The notes under the pieces are model-generated. The model was not told where the DNA came from. It was given only the letters and a program-made list of their open reading frames with translations, and ran no database searches. The position numbers were made by a program, and so were the translations under genes. From SHZI01 sp963802215 (GTDB lineage Bacteria; Pseudomonadota; Gammaproteobacteria; Steroidobacterales; GCA-2729495): DNA of 64,000 nucleotides. The stretch covers positions 1,364,001-1,428,000 of the forward strand of contig CAWDHQ010000001.1 in the NCBI GenBank assembly GCA_963802215.1, read 5' to 3'. Below, one piece after another: positions 52,425 to 62,000 of this stretch (the stretch's first letter is position 1; every line of letters begins with the position of its first letter).

Positions 52425-55400
52425 TTATGACGTCGGGGAGTTGTTTGCAAGCCTCACCCCGCTGGAGTAATCGTCCGGGGCCGGCATCCGGATTCCTCCG
52501 GGACGGAGGAAGCGGGCGAGGCCCCGGATGGTGGGGGCCTCGAACACCCGGATCAGGGGCAGCTCGACCCCCAGCCGGTCCCGGATCCGGGCTACCAGGC
52601 GGGTGGCCAGCAGGGAGTGCCCGCCCAGCAGGAAGAAGTCCTCGTCCGGGCCCACGCTATCCCGCTTGAGGAGCGCCTGCCATATGTCGCGCAGGGTGGC
52701 CTCGACCTCGTCAGCTCCGGTAGGAGCGGCTTCAGCCGCGACGGCAGATTCCCTTCGCTCGCTGAGACGCTCGCTGCGGGAACCTCCCGTCGCGGCTGAA
52801 GCCGCTCCTACGGCAGCGAGGGCACGGCGATCGACCTTGCCGTTCGGCAGCCGGGGGAACTGATCACAGGGTGTGAGCCGGGCCGGAATGAGCGCCGCCG
52901 GCAGCAATGTGGCGAGGTGCTCACGGAGCGCCGGCAGGGCAGGCCCAGTCGCACCCGGCCGCGTGGTGAAGCAGGCCGTCAGCACGGGCTCGCCGGGCAC
53001 CTCCTCCACGACCAGTACGACGGCCTCGTCGATTTCCGGCAGCGCGCGCAGTCCGGCCTCGATCTCGCCGGGTTCGATGCGGACGCCGCCGATCTTCACC
53101 CGCTCGTCCCGACGGCCGACGAACACGAGATTGCCGTCGGGGAGGTAGCGGGCATGATCGCCGGTATGAAATCGCCTGACCGCCGTAGGAGCGGCTTCAG
53201 CCGCGATCCCCTTCCCGCGAGAATCGAGTCCGCGAGTCTCGAGCGGGAGGGGGATCGCGGCTGAAGCCGCTCCTACGGCAATTGGCCAGTAGCCCGGCGT
53301 GACGCAGGCGCTCTCGATCACCAGTTCGCCGGCAATGGCCGCCGGCGCCCCCGACTCGTCGAGGAGCAGGACGCGCTCGCCCTCTGCCGCCGGCACCAGC
53401 GGCCGGCCGATCGGCAGCTGCTGGCCGCGCGGGTGCGTGTCGTGATCGGCGAACCACTGGGTAACGGCGGTGGCCTCGGTAAGGCCGTAGCCGTTGACGA
53501 AGCGCGCACCCCGGCGGAAGCGGGCGCGGAACAGCTCGAAATCGGCGCGGCGCGCCACCTCGCCACCCAGCACCACCAGCCGGACCCGGGACAGGTCCTG
53601 CCGGCAGGCCACGTGGCCGCCGAACAGGTAGCGGTACGCCGTCGGCGTCCCGTGGAGGACGGTGAGGCGCCGGTCCGCAATGCGATCGAGCAGCGTCTCC
53701 CGGTCCAGGCCGCGGACATCCAGCGGGCAGACCGACGCCCCCGCCAGCAGCGCGCCGAAGATGTCCTGCACGGCGGCGTCGTAGCCGTAGGTGGACAGGA
53801 GGCTGAGGCGGTCGTCCGGATCCAGCCCGAGATTGCCGGACCAGGCCCGCACGAAGTGCAGCACGTTGCGGTGGGTCTGGGGCACGCCCTTGGGCGTGCC
53901 CGTGCTGCCGGAGGTGTAGAGGAGGTAGGCCAGCGCATCCGGGTGGGTGGAGCACCGTGCCGGACCGGGCGCCGCGGGCAACTCCTCCCGCCGGAGCACC
54001 ACGAGTCCGCCGCCCGCGAGCGCCGCCGGCCAGTCCGGCGCCGAGAGGTCCGTCACCACGATCCGCAGGCCCGCATCCCGGATAACGCGCCCCAGCCGCG
54101 CCGGCGGCGCCAGGGGGTCCAGCGGCACGTAGACGGCACCGGCCTGCAGCGCGCCGAGGATGCCGGCGACCTGGCCCGCACCCTGGCCAAACCACAGCCC
54201 CACTCGGTCGCCCGGCTGCAGGCCCTGGCGGAGCAGCGCCGCGGCGATCGTGCCGGCCTCCCCGGCCAGCGCCCCGTAGCTCCAGTCCACGCCGGGACAG
54301 CGCGACGAGGCGGGTGCGCTCACGGCGAGCACTGCCGGCCGCGTCTCAACCTGCTCTGCGAAGGCCGCGGCCAGCGTCAGTGGGGTCACCGGCGCCACGC
54401 TGACCGCGGACTCGCGCTCCGGGGGCGAGAACGGCAATCCCGTCAGACGGGCGGAGGGATTGGCCACGAAGCCGGACAGCACCACCGCGTAGTCCGCGAG
54501 GAAGCGCTCGATGGTCCCGGCCAGGAAGAGGTCGCTGCTGTACTCGATCGCCACCGCCAGCCCCGCCGTCGTCTCCGCGAGCGACACGCCAAGGTCGAAC
54601 TTCGCGGTCTGGCGCGGCACGGCCACCGGCCGGACCTCGATACCGTCCAGCGCCAGCGGCGCGCCGGGCTCGCTGTGCAGGTTGAACAGCACCTGGAAGA
54701 GCGGCGTGCGGTTGGTACTGCGCGGGGGCTGCAGGGACTCCACCAGCAGTTCAAAGGGAACCTCGGCATGCTCATAGGCGCCGAGGGTCATGTCGCGGAC
54801 CCGGCCGAGCAGCGCCCGCACCGTCGGGTCACCGCGCAGGTCCGTGCGCAGCACGAGCGTGTTCACGAAGAAGCCGACCAGCCCCTCCAGTTCGGCCCGC
54901 GGGCGGCCGGCTATCGGGGTGCCCACCACCACGTCCTCCGTGCCGGCCTGCCGGGCCAGCAGCACGTCGAAGGCCGCCAGCAGGACCATGAAGAGCGTGC
55001 AGCCCTCCGCCCGCGCCAGCGCACCCAGGGCCTCCTGCAATTCGCGTGGCAGCGTGCGGGACAGGCGCGCGCCGCGCCCGGAGGCCACGGCGGCCCGGGG
55101 ACGGTCGTTGGGCAAGGCGAGGAACGGCGGCGCGTCCCGCAGCTGCTCCTGCCACCAGGCCAGCTGGCGGGCCAGCTCGCCACCGGCGAGTGCGCGACGC
55201 TGCTCGCGGGCGTACGCGGCGTAGTCCAGTGCCAGCGGCGGGAGACCCGCCGACGCGCCACGCCGGGCGGCCGCGTACAGCACGCCGAGCTCCCGGTTGA
55301 GTATGCCAAGCGACCAGCCGTCCGCCACGATGTGATGGATGACCAGCACCAGCGTGTGGACCACAGGCCCGCTCCGGACGAGCAGCGCCCGCACCAGCGG

Positions 55401-58400
55401 GCCCTCGGCCAGGCTGAATGGCGCCGCGGCGAAGTCACCGATCCGGGCGGCCAGTTGCGCGGCATCGGCGGTCACCACCTGCAGCGGCAGCCCCGCAGGC
55501 GGGCCGATCACCTGCTCGGGCTCGCCATCCCGGTCCCGGAAGTGCGTCCGCAGGCTCCCGTGCCGGGCAGCGAGCCCGTCCAGCGCCGCCTGCAGCGCGC
55601 GCTGGTCCAGTTCACCCCGCAACCCGACGGCCCAGGCCAGGTGATAGGCGGAATTCCCGGGCTGGAGCCGGTCGAGGAACCAGAGGCGCTGCTGGACCAG
55701 CGACAGCGGCGCGGTCGCCTCCGGTAGGAGCGCCTTTAGGCGCGACCTGTCTGCCTCAGGCGTCGCGCCCAAAGGCGCTCCTGCCGGCAGGCCCGCCGGA
55801 AGCTGTGCCGCCAGTCCGCGCACCGTGGGCGCCTCGAACACGGCCCGCAGGGGCAGCGTGACGTGCAATTCGGCTTCGAGGCGCGCGACGAGGCGCGTCG
55901 CGAGCAGGGAGTGCCCGCCCCGCCCGAAGAAGTCATCGTCGAGGCCGACGGGCGCGCCCAGCAGCTCGCTGAAGATCCGGCACAACGCCATCTCGCTGGA
56001 AGTTGTAGGAGCGCCTTCAGGCGCGACCGCGATCTCGCCGGTCGCGGCTGAAGCCGCTCCTACGGCGTCAACGGCAGGCAGCGCGGTGCGATCGACCTTC
56101 CCGTTGGGCGTCAGGGGCAGCGCCGACAGCCAGACGATCCGGGACGGCACCATATAGGCCGGCAGTGACCGGCGCAGTTCCGCCAGCAGCGATTCGTCCG
56201 GCACAGGCTGCTCCCGCGCGACTACATAGGCCACCAGGCGCGCGTCGCCGGCAATCTCGCGCAGGACGACGACCGCCGCGCTCACCCCGGGCAGTCCCAC
56301 AATGACGGACTCGATCTCGCCCGGCTCGAGGCGGAAACCCCGGAGCTTCAGCTGGAAGTCGGTGCGGCCGAGCACCTCCAGCCGGCCGTCCTCCCGCCAG
56401 CGCGCCCGGTCACCGGTCCTGTAAAGACGTCCGGGCGCGAACGGATCCGGCAGGAAGCGCCCGGCGGTCAGCGCCGGCCGGGCGTGATAGCCAAGGGCCA
56501 CGCCGGCGCCGCCGATCCACAATTCGCCGCGCGCGCCGATCGGAACGGGCTGCAGCTGGTCGTCGAGCACGTAGCAACGCGTGTTCGCAATGGGGCTGCC
56601 GATGCTGACGGGACCGGCTTCGTCCGTCACGCGCCCCACGCAGGACCAGACGGTGGTCTCCGTGGGTCCGTAGAGATTCCACAGCTCGCGGCCGCGCCGG
56701 AGGAGCTGGCCTGCGAGCTCGCGATCCAGGGCCTCGCCACCGCAGAGCAGCCGGAGTTCCGCACTTCCCGCCCACCCGGACGCGACGAGGCTGCGCCAGA
56801 GCGCTGGCGTGGCCTGCATGACCGTCACGCCGGACCTGTCGAGGAGTGCCATCAGGCACCGGGGATCGCGGACCTCCTCCTCCGTGGCGATCACCGTGGT
56901 CGCACCGACGGTCAGTGGCAGGAGCAGTTCCAGCACCGCAATGTCGAACGCCAGCGTGGTGACGGCGAGCAGGCGGTCGCCGGCCGCCAGCCCGGGCGTG
57001 TCTGCCATGCTGGTGAGAAAATTCGCGACGGCGCGCCGGGGAACGACGACCCCCTTCGGCTGCCCGGTGGAGCCGGACGTGTAGATGAGGTAAGCCGGAG
57101 TCTCGCCGTCTTCCGTAGGAGCGGCTTCAGCCGCGACCCCCTTCCGGCGAGAATCGAGTCCGCGAGTCTCGAGCCGGAAGGGGGTCGCGGCTGAAGCCGC
57201 TCCTACGGCAGAAACATCGAGTACGACGCCGCGGAAGTCGCGGAACCGGTCGAGGAACGGCGGAGACGCCAGCAACAACCGCGCGCCGGAATCCTTGAGC
57301 ACGAACGCGAGGCGCGCCGGCGGGTGGGCCGGATCCAGCGGCAGGTAGTGGCCGCCCGCCTGCAGCACACCGAGTACGGCGGCGAGCATGTCGGGCGAGC
57401 GCCCGACGCAGAGGGCGACAGGCACGTCAGCGGTGATTCCCGCCGCCCGCAGCCCCGCGGCGACGGCACCCGCCCGCGCCGCGAGGCCGGCGTAGGTGAT
57501 GCGGACGCCGTCGCATTCGGCGGCGATGGCCTCCGGCGTACGGCGGACCTGGGCGGCAAACCGTTCCCCGATGTCGGGCGCCGGCACGGCCGTGGGCACT
57601 GGTTGCCAGTCCCGGAGCTGGCGGTCCAGGTCGGCGGCTGCCTGGACGGGCAGCGCAGCGATCAGGGCGCCGGGGTCGGCCACGACGGCCGCGAGCAGCG
57701 CCTCGATCCCGGTGGCGAGCCGCCCGATCGTGCCCTCCTCGAAGAGGTCGGTACTGTACTCAAGGCCCAGCCACAGCCGGCCCTCGAATTCGGCGACGGA
57801 CACCGAGAGGTCCAGGCGCGTGGTGTCCCCGGGAGCGATCTCCGCCGGCGACACCCGCAGGTCGCCAAAGCGCTCGGCCTCCCAGGGCGCGTTCTGCAGC
57901 ACGAACAGGACCTGGAAGACCGGGGAGTGCGCGAGGTTGCGCGGCGGCTGCAGCACTTCCACCAGCTTCTCGAACGGCAGGTCCTGGTGCGCGAACGCCT
58001 CCAGGGCCGTGGCCCGGACCTGGCGCAGCAGCTCGCGGAACGGGCCGGCGGCATCGATCCGGGTACGCAGTGCCAGCGTATTCGCGAAGAAGCCGACGAG
58101 CCCCTCGAGCTCCGTGCGCCGGCGACCGGCGATGGGCGTGCCCACGACGATGTCCTGCTGGCCGGTCCAGCGCGAGAGCAGCACATTGAACGCGGCGAAC
58201 AGCAGCATGAAGAGTGTCACGCCCTCGGCCGCCGCCAGCTGCCTGACCCGCGCAGTGAGCTCCGGCGACAGGCCGCGGCCCAGGCGGCTGCCACGGTAGG
58301 TCTGCAATCGCGGCCGGGGGTGGTCCACCGGCAGGTCGAGCAGCACGGGCGCGCCGGCGAGGTGTCCGCGCCAGAACGCCACCTGCCGTTCGAGCTCGGG

Positions 58401-59018
58401 CCCCGTCAGCATGTCACTCTGCCAGGCGGCGAAATCCGCGTACTGCACCGGTAGCTCCGGGAGCCGCGGGTCGCTGCCGCGGGTGAATGCGTCGTACGCC
58501 GCTGCCAGGTCGCGGAACAGAATTCCGGACGACCAGGCGTCCGAGATGATGTGGTGGGCAAGGAGCAGCAGCGCGTGGTCGTCCGGGCCGACCTCCACCA
58601 GGAACGCGCGCAACAGCGGTCCCTCCCGCAGGTTGAAGACGTGTCCGGCCAGGCGGCCCAGCAGCTGGCGCAACCGCTCCTCGCCGCCGGCACCCGCCGG
58701 TTCGGCCGCCGCTGGCGGCGGCAGCGGAACGCGCTCGACCGGCACCTCCAGGGAGCTCACCACGAACTGGACGATCTCGCCTCCGCGCATGCCGAAGGTG
58801 GTGCGGAGCGCCTCGTGACGGGCAACGACGGCGGCCAGGGCGCGCTCGAGGAGCGCCACGTCCAGAGGACCGGACAGCCGCACCGGCAGGCGCACGTTCC
58901 AGGCGGCGCCAGCGCCCTCCAGCTGCTCGATGAACCACAGGCGCTGCTGGGCGAACGATGCGGGAAAGACGAAGCGCTCCGCTTGCAGCCCGTCCGCCGG
59001 TTCAGGCCGCGCGTTCAC
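52425..59018 (-). CDS. Non-ribosomal peptide synthetase, C-A-T-C-A-T
   Basis: A 2197-residue dimodular NRPS. Module 1: condensation domain with HHIISDAWS, adenylation domain with YTSGSTGQPKG and YGPTETTV, carrier domain with phosphopantetheine Ser1037 (GGHSLLATRL). Module 2: C domain with HHIVADGWS, A domain with YTSGSTGTPKG and YGLTEATA, carrier Ser2135. By alignment to GrsA the first A domain reads D-I-L-Q-L-G-L-V-W-K, nearly the known glycine code; the second reads D-A-Q-H-V-G-G-A-V-K, which I cannot assign. No thioesterase or reductase follows. Five GTAG elements lie in frame (about residues 605-635, 986-1005, 1079-1099, 1915-1945, 2070-2100). GTG 59018 overlaps the previous NRPS stop. 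Confidence 0.93.
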   Translation of the reverse strand: MNARPEPADGLQAERFVFPASFAQQRLWFIEQLEGAGAAWNVRLPVRLSGPLDVALLERALAAVVARHEALRTTFGMRGGEIVQFVVSSLEVPVERVPLPPPAAAEPAGAGGEERLRQLLGRLAGHVFNLREGPLLRAFLVEVGPDDHALLLLAHHIISDAWSSGILFRDLAAAYDAFTRGSDPRLPELPVQYADFAAWQSDMLTGPELERQVAFWRGHLAGAPVLLDLPVDHPRPRLQTYRGSRLGRGLSPELTARVRQLAAAEGVTLFMLLFAAFNVLLSRWTGQQDIVVGTPIAGRRRTELEGLVGFFANTLALRTRIDAAGPFRELLRQVRATALEAFAHQDLPFEKLVEVLQPPRNLAHSPVFQVLFVLQNAPWEAERFGDLRVSPAEIAPGDTTRLDLSVSVAEFEGRLWLGLEYSTDLFEEGTIGRLATGIEALLAAVVADPGALIAALPVQAAADLDRQLRDWQPVPTAVPAPDIGERFAAQVRRTPEAIAAECDGVRITYAGLAARAGAVAAGLRAAGITADVPVALCVGRSPDMLAAVLGVLQAGGHYLPLDPAHPPARLAFVLKDSGARLLLASPPFLDRFRDFRGVVLDVSAVGAASAATPFRLETRGLDSRRKGVAAEAAPTEDGETPAYLIYTSGSTGQPKGVVVPRRAVANFLTSMADTPGLAAGDRLLAVTTLAFDIAVLELLLPLTVGATTVIATEEEVRDPRCLMALLDRSGVTVMQATPALWRSLVASGWAGSAELRLLCGGEALDRELAGQLLRRGRELWNLYGPTETTVWSCVGRVTDEAGPVSIGSPIANTRCYVLDDQLQPVPIGARGELWIGGAGVALGYHARPALTAGRFLPDPFAPGRLYRTGDRARWREDGRLEVLGRTDFQLKLRGFRLEPGEIESVIVGLPGVSAAVVVLREIAGDARLVAYVVAREQPVPDESLLAELRRSLPAYMVPSRIVWLSALPLTPNGKVDRTALPAVDAVGAASAATGEIAVAPEGAPTTSSEMALCRIFSELLGAPVGLDDDFFGRGGHSLLATRLVARLEAELHVTLPLRAVFEAPTVRGLAAQLPAGLPAGAPLGATPEADRSRLKALLPEATAPLSLVQQRLWFLDRLQPGNSAYHLAWAVGLRGELDQRALQAALDGLAARHGSLRTHFRDRDGEPEQVIGPPAGLPLQVVTADAAQLAARIGDFAAAPFSLAEGPLVRALLVRSGPVVHTLVLVIHHIVADGWSLGILNRELGVLYAAARRGASAGLPPLALDYAAYAREQRRALAGGELARQLAWWQEQLRDAPPFLALPNDRPRAAVASGRGARLSRTLPRELQEALGALARAEGCTLFMVLLAAFDVLLARQAGTEDVVVGTPIAGRPRAELEGLVGFFVNTLVLRTDLRGDPTVRALLGRVRDMTLGAYEHAEVPFELLVESLQPPRSTNRTPLFQVLFNLHSEPGAPLALDGIEVRPVAVPRQTAKFDLGVSLAETTAGLAVAIEYSSDLFLAGTIERFLADYAVVLSGFVANPSARLTGLPFSPPERESAVSVAPVTPLTLAAAFAEQVETRPAVLAVSAPASSRCPGVDWSYGALAGEAGTIAAALLRQGLQPGDRVGLWFGQGAGQVAGILGALQAGAVYVPLDPLAPPARLGRVIRDAGLRIVVTDLSAPDWPAALAGGGLVVLRREELPAAPGPARCSTHPDALAYLLYTSGSTGTPKGVPQTHRNVLHFVRAWSGNLGLDPDDRLSLLSTYGYDAAVQDIFGALLAGASVCPLDVRGLDRETLLDRIADRRLTVLHGTPTAYRYLFGGHVACRQDLSRVRLVVLGGEVARRADFELFRARFRRGARFVNGYGLTEATAVTQWFADHDTHPRGQQLPIGRPLVPAAEGERVLLLDESGAPAAIAGELVIESACVTPGYWPIAVGAASAAIPLPLETRGLDSRGKGIAAEAAPTAVRRFHTGDHARYLPDGNLVFVGRRDERVKIGGVRIEPGEIEAGLRALPEIDEAVVLVVEEVPGEPVLTACFTTRPGATGPALPALREHLATLLPAALIPARLTPCDQFPRLPNGKVDRRALAAVGAASAATGGSRSERLSERRESAVAAEAAPTGADEVEATLRDIWQALLKRDSVGPDEDFFLLGGHSLLATRLVARIRDRLGVELPLIRVFEAPTIRGLARFLRPGGIRMPAPDDYSSGVRLANNSPTS
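52720..52811. repeat. In-frame GTAG element, A-T linker of NRPS module 2
   Basis: A 92-bp palindromic element within the coding sequence, read on the minus strand as VGAASAATG to VAAEAAPT, about residues 2070-2100, between the A10 motif region (PNGKVDRR) and the carrier domain. The core differs from the other 92-bp copies. Confidence 0.9.
53185..53276. repeat. In-frame GTAG element inside the second A domain
   Basis: A 92-bp copy read as VGAASAAIP to IAAEAAPT (about residues 1915-1945). It lies between the A6-type segment ending TPGYW and the A7 motif FHTGDHARYLPDG, where other A domains have the PELTxxxF stretch, so it seems to replace or extend that loop. It has the GAATCGAGTCCGCGAG core. 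Confidence 0.9.
55724..55784. repeat. In-frame short GTAG element, T-C linker
   Basis: A 61-bp imperfect copy read as AGAPLGATP to SRLKALLP (about residues 1079-1099), between the first carrier domain and the second condensation domain. Its two arms have diverged and are read in different phases; a GTAG end on one side is GCAG on the other. Confidence 0.82.
56005..56063. repeat. In-frame hybrid GTAG element, A-T linker of NRPS module 1
   Basis: A 59-bp copy read as VGAASAATGEIAVAPEGAPT (about residues 986-1005). One arm carries GGCTTCAGCC and the other GCCTTCAGGC, so it combines the two arm subtypes seen elsewhere. Confidence 0.85.
57115..57206. repeat. In-frame GTAG element inside the first A domain
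   Basis: A 92-bp copy read as VGAASAATP to VAAEAAPT (about residues 605-635), just before the A3 core motif YLIYTSGSTG. It shares the GAATCGAGTCCGCGAG core with the copies at 53185 and 60969. Confidence 0.9.
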
Positions 59019-62000
59019 CCCGCGTCTCCCCGGTCCGGCCGGCGCGGCAGCCGGGGAATGGCGGCAGCCACGGTGACCATGGCCGCCCGCTTCTCGTCCA
59101 CGCGCCGGGCGAGCTGGTGGATCGTCGGCGCCTCGAAGATGCTGATGAGTGGCAACTCGACACCCAGGCGGTCGGCGACGGCAGCAACGAGCCGCATGGC
59201 GAGCAGTGAGTGGCCCCCGACAGCGAAGAAGTCGTCGTCGGGGCCGAGGTCACGGCGGCCGAGCAACGCAGCCCAGAGATCCCGCAGCGCCGCTCCGGTC
59301 GCCGTCAGTTCCACGCCTCCGCCGGATGGCGGCCCGGCAGTCGCGGGCAGCGTGGACTGCGGTACCCGGCGCGGCTCGGGAATCTCCTGCAACAGCGCCG
59401 CCAGCGGCCGGTCCGGCGTGGCAACCGCGTCCCGGAGCAGGTCCGTGAAGTCGTCGAGCAGGCCGTGCATGGCCTCCGCGCCGTACAGTCCGTTGCGCCA
59501 GGCGAGCGCAAGGTGCAGTTCACCGCCCTCCTCCGCCGCGTGCAGGTTCAGGTCGAATTTCACCGTGTCGGTCGCGATGGTCTCCACGCTGGCCTGCAAA
59601 CCGTCCAGTTCCAGGGGCTGCCGGGGCTGGTTGTGCAGGGCGAACAGGACCTGCACGAGCGGGCTGTGTGCAAGCGACCGGACGGGCTTCAGCTCCTCGA
59701 CGAGCTTTTCGAACGGCACGTCGGCGTGCTCGAAGGCACGCAGCGTCGTGTCGCGCACGCGCCCCAGCAGTTCCCGGAACGTCTGCCCGCCCTCGAGGCG
59801 CGTGCGCAGCACCAGGGTGTTGACGAAGAAGCCGACGAGATCCTCCAGTGCCCGGTGCGAGCGACCGGCGACGGGCGTGCCGACGACGACGTCCGTCCTG
59901 CCGGCGAGGCGTCCCAGCAAGGCCTTGAAGGCCGCGAGCAGCACCATGAAGAGCGTGCAGCCCTCTGCAACGGCCAGTTCCCGGAGGGCGCTCACCGTGG
60001 TCGCGGGAATGGTGCGTTCGGCCCACTCGCCCCGCCCGCCCGCAGGCCCGTCTACCGGACCGGACACGACCCTCGGGTTCGCGCCCGGCAGCTCCAGCAG
60101 CGGCGGCGCCCCGGCCAGCGCCTCACGCCAGTGCGCAAGCTGCCGGCCCAGCCGGCCGTCCCCGAGGACGTCCTGCTGCCAGAGCGCGTAGTCCGCGTAC
60201 TGCAGCGGCAACTCCGGCGGGCCGGCGGCACTGCCCCGGCGGGCGGCGTTGTAGGCAGCCGCCAGGTCCCTCGCGAGGATGGCAAACGACCAGCCGTCGG
60301 CAACCAGGTGATGAATGACGACCAGCAGCCGGTGGTCCTGCGGACCATCCTCCAGCAACGTGACCCGCACGAGCGGTCCCGCTTCCAGGTCGAAGGGCTC
60401 CGTGACGAGGTGCGCGGCCAGGGACGCGGGATCGCCGGAGGCCAGCACCTGAACCGGGATCCGCAGCACCGCGACGATCACCTGCCCGGGGACGCCGGAG
60501 CGCTCGACGAACACGGTCCGCAGCACTTCGTGGCGGGCAACGACGGCGTCGACGGCGGCCTGGAGCGCCTCCCGGTGGAGCGGACCGCGGAGGCGGAGCA
60601 TCCAGTGAAGGTGGTAGGCCGCCGTCCCCGGCTGCAACCGCTCGAGGAACCACAGGCGCTGCTGCATCGGGGACAGCGGCACCGCTTCGCCGGGCACCCG
60701 CGGCCGGGGCCCCGGCAATGCCGGGGGCGACGACGATTGCCGGAGCTCCTGCCGGCGCTCGAGCGCCGCAGCCAGCCCGCGGGGCGTCGGCGCCTCGAAA
60801 AGCAGCCGCAGCGGAATCTCCGCCCGGAGTTCCTCCCGGAGCCGGGCCAGCAGCCGGGTCGCCAGCAGCGAGTGGCCACCCGCCCGGAAGAAATCCGTGT
60901 CCACGGCGATAGCGCCGCCCGCGAGCACGTCCCTGAAGAGCCGGGAGATGGTTGCCTCGAGCGCCGTCGCAGGAGCGCCTTCAGGCGCGACTCCCTTCCC
61001 GCGAGAATCGAGTCCGCGAGTCTCGAGCGGGAAGGGAGTCGCGCCTGAAGGCGCTCCTGCGGCGAGTGCCACGCGATCCACCTTGCCGTTCGGCGTCAGT
61101 GGCAGCGACGGCAGGATGAAGAAGTCCGCCGGCACCATGTGCTCGGGCAGGACGCGGCGCAGGGCCTGCCGCCAGTCGTCCAGCGATACCGCCTCGTCCT
61201 GCGTCACGACCCAGGCGACGAGTCGCGGCTCGCCAGCCGCCGGCGTCCACAGGTTTACGGCGGCGGCCGCGACACCGGGCAGCGTGGCAATGGCGGACTC
61301 GATCTCCGCGGGCTCGATGCGGAAGCCCCGCAGCTTGAACTGCGCGTCGCTGCGTCCGAGCAGTTCCAGCTGGCCGCTGCGATTCCAGCGGGCCCGGTCG
61401 CCGGTGCGGTAGAGCCGCGCGCCGGCCACCCCGGCGTGGGGATCCGGGTTGAACTTCCGTGCAGTCAGTTCCGGATCGTTCCAGTAGCCGGCCGCCACGC
61501 CGGTACCGCCGATGCAGAGCTCGCCGGGTACGCCGCGCGGCACGGGCTCGCCGTGCGCGTCGAGCACGTAGACGGACATCCCGGGAAATGGCGTGCCGAT
61601 CGGGATGGGCCCCGCCACCTCCGCGGTGCCCGCCTCGAACCAGGTGCTGTCGACGGTGGCCTCGGCCACGCCGTAGGAATTGATCAGGCGGGTACCCGGC
61701 GCCGTCACGCGCCTCAAGGCCGCCAGTTCGCTGTCGTGCCAGGTGTCGGATCCGACGATCAGGAGGCGCAGCTCCGGCAGCTGCCCGCCACTGGCGCGGC
61801 AGTGGCCGATCAGCAGGCGGATGATGGCCGGCACGAATTCCGCCACGCGTATGCGGCCCGTGCGCAACAGGGCAAGCAGCGCCGGTGGGTCCAGCAGCAC
61901 GTCGCGCGGACAGAGCACCAGGCGACCGCCCGTGCCCAGCGAGCGGACCCAGTCGCCCGTGAACACGTCGAAGGCAGCGCTCGCCATCTGCAGGTGGGAC

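Noticed and set aside
53433..55727. A 764-codon open frame on the plus strand, antisense to the NRPS
   Set aside because: It mirrors the NRPS coding sequence in a GC-rich genome, its protein is Arg/Gln/His-rich low-complexity, and the minus strand holds clear C, A and T motifs.
52720..61060. Interpreting the repeated palindromes in the NRPS region as a CRISPR array
   Set aside because: The copies are self-complementary, far apart and separated by conserved domain coding sequence, with no regular spacers and no cas genes.
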